Below are positions 1-11,951 of a stretch of 64,000 nt of DNA, piece after piece; within the stretch, counting starts at the first letter, position 1, and each line of letters opens with the position of its first letter. Source of the DNA: Nautilus pompilius. Lineage: Eukaryota > Mollusca > Cephalopoda > Nautilida > Nautilidae. The position numbers and the translations under genes were made by a program. The stretch covers positions 806,001-870,000 of the forward strand of contig JACATO010002127.1 of assembly GCA_018389105.1 (NCBI GenBank), in the 5' to 3' direction. The notes beneath the pieces are model-generated. The model was not told the origin of the DNA, searched no databases, and saw nothing but the letters and a program-made list of their open reading frames with translations.

Positions 1-3000
1 TTTAAAGGAAGGTCATCATACATTTTTAAAATTACAGGTATCTTTATTATTTCTAACCCCTCCTTATTCATTCTGTATAATAAAAACCGCGAATCCTTTG
101 TTTAACAAATTTAACGGATGTAAACGATTTCATATGCAGTAGCAGTCCCAAGACTGGATATCAGACGTCCTTTATAATGTCTTTAAGGGTATCTTATGAT
201 ATAATCATCATTATACTCGTATAATTTTAGAAGTCAGCCGATTTGGATTAGTTGAAAAGTATAATTTTAGAAGTCAGCCGATTTGGATTAGTTGAAAACA
301 TGATAATTTTCTGAAACTCTACCGATTAACTCTTTTCTTATATTGTTCACTAACATATTTTAAGATCGTTTAAACTCCGCAACAGCAGCGCTCCCTGTGA
401 CCGTTGGTTTCAGCAAAAAACGATTCGCATACAAAACTTTCCAAAAGTAAAGTCTTTAACGTTTATCCGGGAATAAGTACACAATACCTTTTGATAAATA
501 ATTATACACACGAAAGTCAGTCGCAGTCCTCTTTCCTTATCTTTTATCACATCTTATTTAGATTCTAATTTATGATGATGTTGTTGAAAAATTTAAATAA
601 ATTTTTTTTTGCTTTAAATGTTTTAATTTTCTACAAAAAATACGTTTATATAAGACATTGAAAATATTGATGATAATTAATCATAGTAATCAATAGAACT
701 GATCGAAGTATTCAAGCTCAATGTGTCCAACATGTCTACTCAACTTGGATGAAATAAATTTCAGTAGCATTTTTTTTAATAAAGGAAAATGTGGAAGGGA
801 GAACATGCAGCAGTTAATGGATAGCTGGTGATTAGAAAAAATTATGTAGCCAAAAAAGCAGCCATCAATGAACAAAAAAAAAAACAACATGCAAACAAAC
901 GTGAACAATGGACCCGGAACAGATATCGGAATTTAAAAAGTGCAGTACAGGAAATTAAAAGAACAATCAGCTTCAGTGGTTTAAAGACTATAGTTACTGG
1001 GCTGTGGATCAAATAAGTAAATAAATGAAAATATATACGAATACATAAATAACACGAAATATTATACAATTTAAAAGCATTCTATAAACATGGTTTAAAA
1101 ATTATAAATTAAGCTGAGGAAAGAATTTTATATTTTTTATGAAAATAAATGTAATGCTATGAATAGTTATTTTTTGCAACTGGTTTTCATTATAATAACA
1201 ACTTGTTTTCAACTATAACTACTGGTTTAAATAAATAAATATTTTATTCAATGTTTAAAAGCCCCGGATTAATGTTCTTGTCATCGTTTTCATTAAGTCG
1301 CATAATATGTTAAGTTTTTTTTTTTGTGTTGTCAGAATTATACTTTCTTCGCTTTAAGAAAATCTTACAGCTGATGTTGACTTCATTTTCCACTAATCAA
1401 TGACCCCATTTGACACATCCTGATGAATAATTATAATCACTTTCGTAGAATTTGTTATTTAAAATGTTTCAAAAGAACAAAACGACAAAGAAAATGTAAT
1501 CAGTAAATTGCATTTTAATTTAATAAAACACATTTTAATTAATTTTAATTGTTATTTAATTTAATTAACAATAAATTATTAATTTGAAGATGATTTCAGA
1601 TAATGTGTTTATTTAGAATTTTTATTTAACTTTTTGAAAGCAGTTTTGCTCCACGCAGTCACATTTACTGAAAATTTTCAGTATTGTTGTAGTTTAAAGT
1701 AAACATCACATTTGCTCGCTGTTTTACTGTAAAAGCACTTACTTTCTACTTAGAACCAATAATTTTTTTAACTTATACCATTCATTTGCATTTCTTTGAA
1801 AATCTTATATAACTTATTTCATTTATTATTTGTTTTTCAAGACAAATCACGTTTTCTAGTTTTTTCTTCACATCTTCGCCATTCTAGAAATTCCAAAATA
1901 TTTTCATGCCTGCTAGATGCATCTCAGAGCTACAATTTATTACCAAATTATCATTTAATTATGATTTTTTCACCAGTCACTATTGTAAAAGGAACTCTGC
2001 ACCATTATACTGCATATATACCTGTAAGAACTGTGATATTAGTGCAATATCGCATTTGGTGTGCTTGAAATTTATCATAAAGAAAACAAACTAGTGGCGA
2101 TAAGGAATACAAGATTTTCAATGATAAAAGTGTTATAAGCCGAATGTGGCGTCTCTTAAAATTAGCTGACTAATGCTGGAAATAGACAAAAATCTCAGTG
2201 GATAGTGTCCTAATCAGAATGGCAGATCATAAAACGCCTAACATTAGCCGCATATCACTGGTTAGTGTTGAAAAATATCAAGTATAAATTAATTACCGAA
2301 AGCACTAAATTTATGAACTTTATTTGAGCATAATTTTGGATCACATTAAGTAATTTTTTTACTAAGGATTTTGCGAAACAGTGTTTTCTGCCCACAGTAC
2401 TTTAATATCTAGTTATAGAAACATAAGTAAAGAGGGATCTCAACTGTTCAGATGACATGAATATCGGTTGGACAGGAAATAATTAATTTAGGAGGTTGTC
2501 AGATCAGAAAATGAGAGAAACCAGTATTAAAATTCCAAATAAGCCTGATCATCATGCAACTATAAAATAGAAGTAATAGTAATGGAAACATCCGGAAAAT
2601 GCCGATTTTAGGAAACTTGCTCTTATATGTTGCAAGGAAAACTTGAATGAAGTATAAAGTCACAAAGTAAAACAGCTTATTTACAATTGCAATAGTTCAT
2701 CGCACATTTTTTTTTTGTAATTGCCTCCTTTATAACCTTGTTGCCTGAGAACGACCACCACTTGTCATTCACATGTTGACTTTAGGACATTGGAAAAACT
2801 AATCAACTGACACATAAGACATTGCAAACAGTGAATTGATTTTTTCTCTGTATAAATATTTTACTGTTCCTTCTTAATCGCCGCTCTGGGTAAAAATTCT
2901 CCAAAATGCACTGGTGAAACTACTGTCAGAACATCGCATAAATTACCCTTTCTTCGATCAGTATCTGAAACAGGGATCCTGAATTTGATTCCCAACTCTG

Positions 3001-3017
3001 GCATGTTAAAACACTTT
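1..3017. other. 5' flanking AT-rich DNA
   Basis: Apart from the 40-bp tandem duplication listed separately, I see no gene. The open frames here are short, AT-driven and resemble no family I know. Long A and T runs and ATTTA-like words dominate. It lies upstream of the only recognised gene. Confidence 0.6.
219..298. repeat. Tandem duplication of a 40-bp unit
   Basis: Two adjacent identical 40-bp units, 219-258 and 259-298, each beginning GTATAATTTTAG and ending GGATTAGTTGAAAA. No third copy is seen on either side. The identity of the units implies a recent duplication, or an assembly artefact. Confidence 0.95.
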
Positions 3018-3993
3018 GAAAGATACGTCTTTCAGGTTTTTTCGCTTGAGACTGAAGCCTGTTTGAGCGAGCACTAGATTGTATTTCCTACTTGTTTTTT
3101 TGTTGTTGCATGTATTTTTCACAAAACATCTGATCCGTAATCTTCTTCGCCAAGTTCGTTATTCATCTCGTACATCTTGAAACAACACGATTTGTCTTCA
3201 CAGCCAACCCACTAATTGCCCCATACTATGTAAATTCTTTTTCTTCCTCCTGAGATGAAGTTGCTGCTAAGTAGATTTTCATCACCATTTTTAACTTTAG
3301 ATGGTAAGTACTCACCATTTTAATAGTCCCCACGAATCGTTATTTACTCGGCCAGTTATTGGTATCATTTGTTTGCATCCAGGTGGTCGATACTTCGAAA
3401 ATACAGAAAATGTCTAGTACAAGATGTGCCATCTCTTCTGCACCCTTTGTTTTCCGATCCCCAAGCTTAAAAAATTTGATGGTCACGATACATCAAAATA
3501 TATGAAACCACCGTCTCTATGGGGCTGCACATTAACTAGATTGACCTGACATCGAGAGTTTGTCACCGTTAAAATCGTAAGTTTTACCACTATATCTGTG
3601 AGGTAAATTTTGTTATGGTTTGTGTAATCTTACACTAACAGTGCTTCTTACATTTCCGCTTCAACTCAAACAGCGTTATTTGTCTTCTCCCGTGTCCAAT
3701 ATTCCCGTGAGTTACTTACAAAACAGCAAAAAAATCTTTATTTGTGACAGAGTAAAGAAAATTCATGTTACCATGCTACTGAAGCCGTGAACTTGTCTTC
3801 TTCAATGTCTATGAAAACATCATAGCCTTGTACCCAGCGGTAGTCGAGCACTGATTTCTTTTTACCTTTTCTTTTTAACTTTCACCACTCGTCTTAGGCT
3901 CAGAAATTATACTACGTCGTCATCCCACTTTTTCTCTAATATTATATTCAGGTTTACATAATATCGAGAACAGGTGCGCGCGCCTCCTCCGTG
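3018..3993. repeat. Dispersed repeat, copy A (matches 32332-33401)
   Basis: This stretch aligns by eye, in the same orientation, with 32332-33401. Shared blocks include AAAGATACGTCTTTC (3018-3032), CGTGTCCAATATTC (3691-3704, one difference in the partner), a GAGTAAAG..AAATTC block near 3750 and an AGCC.TGAACTT..CTTC block near 3783, followed by a match through GAGC.CTGATTT. The copies differ by many substitutions and indels, so both are old. No terminal repeats, poly-A tail or recognisable protein were found on either strand, so the class is unknown. A decayed DNA transposon or LINE is possible. Confidence 0.65.
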
Positions 3994-4684
3994 GCCGTTA
4001 TTTCATATAGGAAATAAAAACTGGCAATATAAATCTCCTTTTATCAGTGATTGCTGATGCTGGCATTCATTATTTAAAATAAATTGTCTGACCGGTTAGA
4101 AATATTATCACTTTAGCGGAAAAGGTAAATAAAAACTGTTTGGTCCATTTTCTCAATCTTCATTTTAAAATATGAATATTTTCCAGACATAGTAAGCTAG
4201 GGAAGGCATAATAAAAATGGCCAGAAGGAAGCAGACTGACTTATCCCCGGATCCGCATGCACAAGAGCCCTGGTTTTAAGTAAAGCAAATGGAGTACAGT
4301 AAGTATCGAGCATAGCAATATTTTTCTGATACTAAAAATCATTAAAATGGTTCTTTATAAGTATGGTATTATATACCTATCTACTTTGATCATACCTGCT
4401 GAATGAAAGATAAAGAAATATTAACGCATATGTTTATTAAGCACTATGAGCAAACAACTGGGTTTTGAATTTATTACGAATTACACACTCAAATACAAAA
4501 AAGATAAAATTAATTGATTAAATATTTTTGAATAACTTGTGAAATTTTAAGGGACATGGTATTTAGATTTGTCTGCCATTGCTTCAATAAAGCATATAAA
4601 TCCCTGGAACATAGCTATGACTTGCCATCTGATTAAATAATAATTTGTTTCGGCTGAATTCAATGAAACCATTAATAATTGCAT
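3994..4684. other. Non-coding flanking DNA
   Basis: AT-rich sequence with no supported gene or repeat. A CG-alternating word near 3974-3984 marks the junction with the repeat above. Confidence 0.5.
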
Positions 4685-4970
4685 AGTTTTAAAGTATTTA
4701 AACAACGACGTCATGTCAGACCCCGAAGTGTCTGTAAGACAACGTCACGGTGTACGACGGTAGAGAACTGCGAGAGTGCAGCTTTTTATCTTCATGGCGA
4801 ACCCCTGGTGACATCGCAGAGAGATGGAAGGTTACGCACCCAAAAATCCCTACTAGAACTCTGAGGAATTCCATGTGACCAACTGGTGAAAAAGAACGGG
4901 AAGAATATATGCCATAGACCATCGTGAAAGGAAAAGAACTTTTAAATATTTAAATATTTAGCTATCTGAA
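4685..4970. other. GC-richer block, possible decayed retroposon
   Basis: This block is clearly richer in G, C and CpG than its surroundings and ends close to a trinucleotide microsatellite (4985-5155), an arrangement often seen at the 3' end of SINEs or LINEs. Frames of 61 codons (+) and 68 codons (-) cross it but resemble nothing I recognise. No tRNA A or B box was found. The retroposon reading is inference only. Confidence 0.25.
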
Positions 4971-4984
4971 GTGGAGTTCTTCAT

Positions 4985-5121
4985 CTCTTCTTCTTCTTCT
5001 TCTTCTTCTTCTCTTCTTATTTTTTTATTCTTTTATTCTTATTATTCTTTCTCTTTATTATTATTATTATTTCTTATTATTAATTATTATTATTATTATA
5101 TTATTATTATTATTATTATTA

Positions 5122-5155
<34 letters not shown>
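4985..5155. repeat. Compound (TTC)n-(TTA)n microsatellite
   Basis: A TTC/CTT run (about 4985-5017), a short T-rich bridge and a long interrupted TTA run to 5155. The apparent Ser/Leu/Tyr-rich open frames across it are artefacts of the repeat. Confidence 0.95.
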
Positions 5156-5156
<1 letters not shown>

Positions 5157-5889
5157 AGATAAATGCTAGATTGAAGCAATACAAAATTAGATTAAATCAA
5201 CTTTTGTGCACTTATTAAAAGGAATTACACACTAAATCGAGATCTGATCTTTTTTGAGCAGAACAAAAAGAAAGGGTGCAAATGAGAGCTAAGGAACATG
5301 TACTATTCGAAATTCATCTTTACCTGGCTGTATTAGAGAACGTTCTCTACATAGCACTTAATTACATCCACTATCTTTAATATCGTGCAAATGAAACGAA
5401 AATCTGTTTTTATTTTTTAAAGTGGTGCTAATGAAAGAACGATAAAAGATGAATACTTGATTTTATAATATAAAACAGCATTTTTACCATAATAAAGTCA
5501 AATAATCATTGTTTTAATATTCATAAAACTTCTAACCTAAAATATTCGTAATGCATAAATTTCTCTCGTAAATAAAAATTATAGAGCAAATAAAACGATA
5601 AACATTAATAGATGTGCATATTGCAATAATGTCTTGAGTAAAGTGCATTAATTTTCCAAAACGAATACATAAATGATAAATCAGAAAGAAGCAAATGCTT
5701 AGATTTTTCATAAGTTATAGCATAGATTATAGAATAGATTCATATAAATAGAATCAGAATTATTTAGAGTAGCGCAATAATTTTGTGCCATGTAAGTAAT
5801 TTCTGATGTAGTTTTATAGAATAAAAATGCTCAGCATCATTATAATTTTTTCTTCGCCAGTTTTAATTACTCAGTGTAACCGTATACAT
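5156..5889. other. AT-rich flanking DNA
   Basis: Nothing recognised between the microsatellite and the GC-richer block upstream of exon 1. Confidence 0.5.
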
Positions 5890-6190
5890 TTCCCTTGTTC
5901 TCTCCTCGCTCAAGGCTGCCTACCATGCGGTCTTCAAAGGGTGCAGCGGTTAGCACATTACTAGCAGCGAACTTTCTACTGCGTATGCATACGATGTTGA
6001 TTGCCGTTAAACAGATCAATGATTTATGCACATGCGCTCTGCTGCTATTGATCAGGATCTCCGCTCCGATTTATCATAGATGTAGCGCCGACCGATAGTG
6101 TGGCTTCCATCAAGTACATTCTATGGCGGGCTGAAGCCCTTAAAATATATGGTATGAACTCGACAGATATGCGGAACATTCAGCATACAA

Positions 6191-6246
6191 TGTGGTGTGT
6201 GTGTACACATATATATATATATTTGTTTAATTTATATATATATATT
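6191..6246. repeat. (TG)n/(TA)n microsatellite upstream of exon 1
   Basis: GTGGTGTGTGTG followed by two TATATA runs separated by TTTGTTTAATT. It is mostly alternating purine-pyrimidine and self-complementary in the TA parts. It lies about 220 bp before the start codon and could vary in length between individuals. Confidence 0.85.
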
Positions 6247-6377
6247 GTATGTTGCCTGCTTAAATTTTTTCTGCTGGTGTTGTTTTTTTTTAAGACAGAA
6301 AATTTAGCTCTATAAAGCAGTAACAGTAGGACAGAAAGAAAGAAGAATTCGGTTATATTACGAAGCATCGAAACCTT

Positions 6378-6450
6378 ATGAGGTGGACAGCGCGCGATGT
6401 CTACCCGCTCGGGAGAGATTGGAGCCTGTGTAAAATCAGCTGACACATGA
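6378..6450 (+). other. Short uORFs ahead of the nAChR start
   Basis: Three ATGs precede the main start. The one at 6378 runs 21 codons to TGA at 6441-6443. The one at 6397 runs 17 codons to TGA at 6448-6450. The one at 6447 gives ATG AAC TGA. All end before 6470. They matter only if the 5'UTR extends upstream of 6378. Confidence 0.4.
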
Positions 6451-6469
6451 ACTGACGTAAGACTGAAAA

Positions 6470-6554
6470 ATGAAAGACAGGTTGCAATGGAAGCTACTTC
6501 TTTTACTGTTCACAGTCGCGACCTACTTGGTAAAAGTGTGCTCTGAAGTTATAG
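6470..6554 (+). CDS. nAChR subunit, exon 1 (signal peptide), partial gene
   Basis: The first coding exon encodes 28 residues plus one base. After a charged start (MKDRLQWK) comes a hydrophobic core (LLLLLFTVATYLV) and a polar end (KVCSEVI), a classic secretory signal peptide, with cleavage probably near the Cys-Ser. The start is fixed by an in-frame TGA at 6464-6466, two codons upstream, and an A-rich context. The exon ends in phase 1 at a strong donor, GTAAGT (6555-6560). The phase fits the acceptor at 56185/56186, giving an open reading frame into the receptor's ligand-binding domain. A separate signal-peptide exon is usual in nAChR genes. Signal peptides do not identify a family, so the assignment rests on exon 2. 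A transcript spanning the junction would settle it. Confidence 0.75.
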
Positions 6555-6560
6555 GTAAGT

Positions 6561-8372
6561 ACCAGTTTATACCCCCCTATTTCGTGCCTACAGTCAGATT
6601 AGGAACGTTCTTAACATAGCTGCCCCCAAGACTCCTAGAAACAAACGTACGATTCATTCACCCTTCGTCAAAAGGTGTTCGAGTTACTTTAATCTAACAA
6701 AACAAAATAATATGAAGACAACAGCAGCGAAGAAGAAAAGACAAATAACAAAAAACAGAAAGCAATAAAAAAGAACAAGTAAAAAACTATATACAAACCA
6801 ACAATAATAAATACGTATAGATTTTTCTACATGAATACAGAAATAACTGGAATTTATATATTAAAAAAAATGTATTTAAAAGACGATTACAATGAACAAC
6901 ATTGCAGGCGGACGTTAAATATTACCTCATAATATATATAAAACATTGAGAAATTTCTTTTTTTTTCATTAAAGTTTAATTTTTAAAGTTATCTATAATG
7001 ATATAAAAATATAATTTTTTTAAAGTTTTAGTTAAAATTTTAAAGATAAAATGTAAATATTAATTAAGGTTTCAAAGTTTTGAAATACTAGAAGTAACAT
7101 AACTAAATAGGAGAAAGAATAATAAATATATATATATATATTTGTATATTATAATTAATATTAAATTTAATTAAAGTTTCTAACGTTAAAATCATTTCTA
7201 GTTTTATACGCTTAAAATGTACAGTTTTTGTCTGCATAAAAATTGATATTTTCCTTTTAAATAATATTTACCTGCAAAGCATTTAATTTCCGTTAGTGCA
7301 TGTAAGTATATATATACAGTTTTCAAAGTAAACTGTATTTACATTAATTATTTAAATTTTTTATTTAAAATAATCCACAAACGAGACTAATATTTTTAAA
7401 GCAGTTTTTTAAAAATGTGAACAACAGAAAACATGAGATATAAATTGTTAAAAATGTTAAATTTATACAATAATCCAATTTTTTGGTATTTTTTTTTACC
7501 TTTATGATTATTCTTGTATTTTATTATTTTAACGTGCATCCAACTATAACACAGAAAATAGGGCATACAGATAAATAACTATAAGATCATCTAAACAAAA
7601 AATTTTACGAAATAATAAGTAAATGATAGAAATGTAGTGAAATAATTTTTGGAACTGCATTAAGTGACTAACAAAATCTTACAGAATTTATAGCTTTGTT
7701 CAAAAATTCTGATAGTAAAATAAATTAAATATTTTTAATGGTGTGGTAAACATCACTATACTATGGCGTTTCGTCTTGTTGAATATGCTATTTCCTCTTA
7801 AATAATAGGCAGTTGGTTTAGGTTAAACAGTTAAAGTTGCATTTGTGCGATTTTGGGTGAATTGAGAAGCTCCTCAAACTAACGCTCACCAAGACAGTTA
7901 GAAAATTTGTTTTTGAGAAAAGATTTTTGTTTGCTTTTGTTTGTTGATTTAAAACAGAAAATAATTAATTAATTAAAATATTAAATAATAATAATTATAA
8001 CCAACTAATAAAGTAGCTTTAATAATATCATAATTGAGATAATGAATAAAATAAGTTGAAAAAATTAAAACTGTTTTTTCAAAACAGAAATTAAAAAAAT
8101 ATATATATATACATATCATGGATTGATACTTTAAATCCGACTAAAAGAATCTCATTTTAATTGGAAAAGAAATGAGATTTATCACTGAAAGAAATGTCGG
8201 ACGTTAAATACACCAACTAACGTTAACTAAAACTGAAGGTCTCACTAATTGTGTTATTGTCAGGAAAGAAGACAAAGCAAACGTCTACATGAAGCAGCAG
8301 CACTAGTTTTGTCTTTGCGCAAAACGAAACTGTGAAATCATAACAAAAATACAAAAGGTCTATAAGCATATA
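6561..8372. other. Intron 1, AT-rich segment
   Basis: Long A/T runs and short TA repeats (for example about 7125-7141). No gene or mobile element recognised. Confidence 0.5.
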
Positions 8373-8640
8373 TACAGGGTATCGCAAAAAGATAGAAACC
8401 CACTTTCATAACCTACCATATAAAGGAATTTTGCCTCTCAACGCTAAAACCTTTTACATTCGAAGCTCACATATAACGGTATGGTGCAACGCAAGTACTC
8501 GCTTTTATGACGTCACTTGTCGTTAGGGTGTGGTAAAAACTGAAGGACATTTCTAAATGTACACTTTACTGAGAGACCCAGTGAAGCACCGGTGCCGTTT
8601 TCCAGATCTCAAACAAATTTTTCTCTCTTGAGGTTTGTTG
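8373..8640. mobile_element. Possible terminal fragment of a DNA transposon
   Basis: TA followed by CAGGGTATCGCAAAAAGATA and an AACCCACTTT word (8373-8407) looks like the outer end of Tc1/mariner-type elements. The following 230 bp are less AT-rich than the flanks. No matching inverted end and no transposase frame were found nearby, so this would be a truncated remnant. A full CRE-type TGACGTCA lies at 8508-8515. Confidence 0.25.
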
Positions 8641-11600
8641 GAAAATAAAGGTTTATGCCTAAATCCAGCTCTGATCCACGAACTCCCATAACGAATTAAA
8701 TATTGATGTTTCAGCAACTATTCGTAGAAAAAACTTGTTTATGTTGTTTTGTTGTCTGGTGCTGTGATGGCTGCGTAGATGGCAATTGAGAGAATTTTCA
8801 ACACCTACTGCAGTGTAACACATTTGAGGTTTTTAATCTATAAAGCAAAAAATTCTATCTAGCAATATTTTTTTTTGCTAGGCTAGAGAAAAGTATCATA
8901 TGCATAATTTTTCGATACCACTTATTTATCCTTTCCAAATGTTCTTATTTGGAGTTGTCATTTCCAAAGAAAAATTTAAAAATGCATTTTTATATATTTG
9001 TAAATGTTCAGATACTTTTTTCTTTCGTTTTTCTACACGATGCCAAATTAAAAAAAATTTCTTTTTGTTTATTTATCAAACAGAAAAGAAAATGTAATTG
9101 AATCTTTTTTGTGTGAAAGGTTAAATTTAGTTTATAAACTTTTATAATATTCAGTTATTTCTAATTTTGGTAAAAATCTGTTTCTTGAAATTGATATGAG
9201 TATCATTTGATATAAAAAGAAGTGAAACGAATTATTATTTATTCTCAAATATTTCTACCCACGCCTTATAAGATGTTCGAGAAATTTCTCATCACATATT
9301 TCACAAGGGAAAATGTGAATGGATCAGAGATGAGGAGTAAATTTCTAAAGTTACTTTGTATTAATTAACGAGATATGGCCTTCATAAAGAAGTCTATCAA
9401 CAGATTTACTATTAGAGATGTACAGAGAGTGGGCAAGAAATATTAGAAGATAATTTCGATATTACACAGAATTAATCTTTGCAGATCTGTAGACTAGAAC
9501 CTTGATCCATTGTTTGATTTTTCAATTCTATTACACACATTGCACACAGCATGCAATGATGCGCGGATGAAAACACACACACACACACACACAGAGAGAG
9601 AGAATTACAGATTGATTCAGTGTTCAAATCAGGGTAATTAACCGTCGTGCCAGTAAGCATTTATACGATCTTATACTTTCTACCTACGCTTTTTTAAACA
9701 TTAGTATTAATGACCAATGCTGAATATTCTATAACTGATAATATTTTAACAATTTTAAAAAACTTTGAAAGTAAATTTTGACTTATTTTTCCAAATTCTT
9801 TTTTAAAATTTTGCTCAGACTCTCGTTTATTATAAAAAAAACACGTGAGCGACAACCAGTACGTAGCAGCTGATAAATCATTCAGTATATTCTTCTTTTC
9901 TTTCTTTTTCTGAATATTCTGGCCTAACTAAAAAAAAACAAACAAACTGCATTATTCTAGTGTATATTCTCTTCCTGATTTTAAAATGTGGTTCGTTCAA
10001 TAACAAAAGCTCTAATGCAGGAAGATACCAAAAAAAAAGATTATATTGTATAATACACTTCTATAATACCATTGAAATATTAATTACTGACCGTACACTC
10101 GTATATTATGTTACTTAAACCATCCTGTATTAGTCAATAGTGCTGGGTTTTCATCATAAAATTTCTAACTACATTTTCAGATTAATATTTTTGGCATAGA
10201 ATTTCACAAAGTGACATAAATCGATTCTATAAGTTTTTGGAATTATTATACAAATACTCACCACCCTTATTTTTCAATAACGTTTTTATTTAATCTTCTT
10301 ACTTTCCATTTTTATAGCATTTTTCATAGAATTTTATTTTTAGATTTACTTCTACATTTACAATGAACTGTCCTGTGCTTTTATTTGTGGATGTTTCCCA
10401 TCATCAGCATCTCGTTATCATTTCATTCAAGAGTCCCTTCAAGAGAAGAAACCACTCAGGATCCCAAATTTCTTTTACATAATAAAAGCAATACTTTTTC
10501 TGCTGATGTAAAAATTTTATATGAAATTGGAACAGTTTACTCTACAAAATAAGAAACAAGTTGTGCTTTTATTTTTTTAAAAATATAAATATATAAAGAT
10601 ACATTTTATTGTATCGAATTTTAGATTTTCCTCTCAACCAGCAATAATGCACTGTACTTTCCATAGATCATATGTAAATTCCTTTTTACTATAATAATAA
10701 AAACAATGAGCAGTACATATTGTTATTCTGTGATAATAGAAAGCATATTAGACATAACTACCACACGTAAAAACCAAGAAAAAAAAGGAAAATCGAATTA
10801 TATTTTGCTTTATTAATGGAAAAGAATAGAAATCAGGTTTCGGCAGCACGATTGTTCTCATATTAACTATTCGTTTAAAATGTTAGTTTTTATCTGATAC
10901 CCTCTGGCAGGTATTTTTATACCCCAGACTAGAAACATTAATATTCAACTTGAACTAGTTTTCGTATATTGTCAACACACCCGTGGCACAAAACATGTGG
11001 GTTGGAGCGATGCCGATTCGTGACTACAACGGGCTATATTAATGAGGAAGCTGGTATGCACCACAACTCTTATGGTTCAACCTGTGCTGTGTAACGCAGA
11101 TTTGAAAGTGAATGAGTACACATAGTTTTAATATATTTTGTATTTCAACTAATTCTGAGTTGCGACTGTTATTTTAGTTATAATTCTAACTAATAATACC
11201 AGTTCATTAATACCATAAAACGAAACATTCTATAAGATAAAAGCTCGTTTATTAAGAATTTTCTGATGAATAAATGAGAAAATAAGCCATTGGTAATATC
11301 ATGATTATATATACTATTCGGATATTGAATAAAAACTATTGAACTAGTAGTTGTGGAGCTGAGACGAACATAAGTCAGCAACATCTATGATTGAACAATG
11401 AGTCCCTCATAATCGATATCTAAACAAAAATATTTTCTTGATAATGCAGTGTCTTTATTCAACTATAGCATCAAATAGATTTAATTGGTGATATAATGTT
11501 ATTCTATACTATTTGATCAAAATTATTTTTTTTTAAAAAGAGAAAATCAACTTTGAAGCTAATTGTTTAAAATAATATTATTTTTAACGGTATAGTTACC

Positions 11601-11683
11601 TTAAATGATTTTAAAGTCACCTTGTCACTTTTCAATTATTCTTTCAAAAGTTAAACTTAAATAACAAAAAAATGTCGTCAAAT
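8641..11683. other. Intron 1, AT-rich segment
   Basis: No gene supported. Contains the CA/GA microsatellite at 9573-9602 and a slightly GC-richer patch at about 10975-11100 of unknown nature. Confidence 0.5.
9573..9602. repeat. (AC)n(AG)n microsatellite
   Basis: About ten AC units followed by about five AG units. Confidence 0.95.
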
Positions 11684-11685
11684 TA

Positions 11686-11795
11686 CACAGGTCAACAAAA
11701 TCTAACCCTTTCTTTTTTTAATCGAACTAAAATATATTTTCTTAGAGTACCTTTTTACGCTGAATTCGAATCTGTTTTTAGAATTTTTCTATATC
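11686..11795 (+). repeat. Left terminal inverted repeat
   Basis: About 110 bp inversely matching 13713-13810. Best blocks are the outer GGTCAACAAA, then ACGCTGAAT and AGAATTT.TCTATA. Several small indels separate the arms, so the copy is not recent. Confidence 0.85.
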
Positions 11796-11951
11796 GTATG
11801 GTTTTCAAGTTACAGAGGAATCAATTTTTACAATAAGTGTACAATAGTACATTCATAAATAAGGCTTTTATTGCACTTAGAAGAGGTAAAAGTTAGTTCA
11901 GAAATGTACAATGTATGTTTTTCGCCTATATTTGGCCTGTGGAACATCCCT

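Larger units (their letters stand above)
5890..6469 (+). promoter_or_regulatory. Candidate promoter and 5'UTR of the nAChR subunit gene
   Basis: Base composition changes from AT-rich flank to a stretch with many CpGs (about 5910-6150 and 6365-6425) just before the signal-peptide exon. A TATAAA word sits at 6311-6316, about 155 bp before the start codon. If it is used, transcription would begin near 6340. A TG/TA microsatellite (6191-6246) lies inside. No transcript evidence is available, so promoter extent and start site are inference. Confidence 0.4.

Noticed and set aside
2960-3000. B-box-like word around TTTGATTCCC
   Set aside because: Three mismatches to the consensus and no A box upstream.
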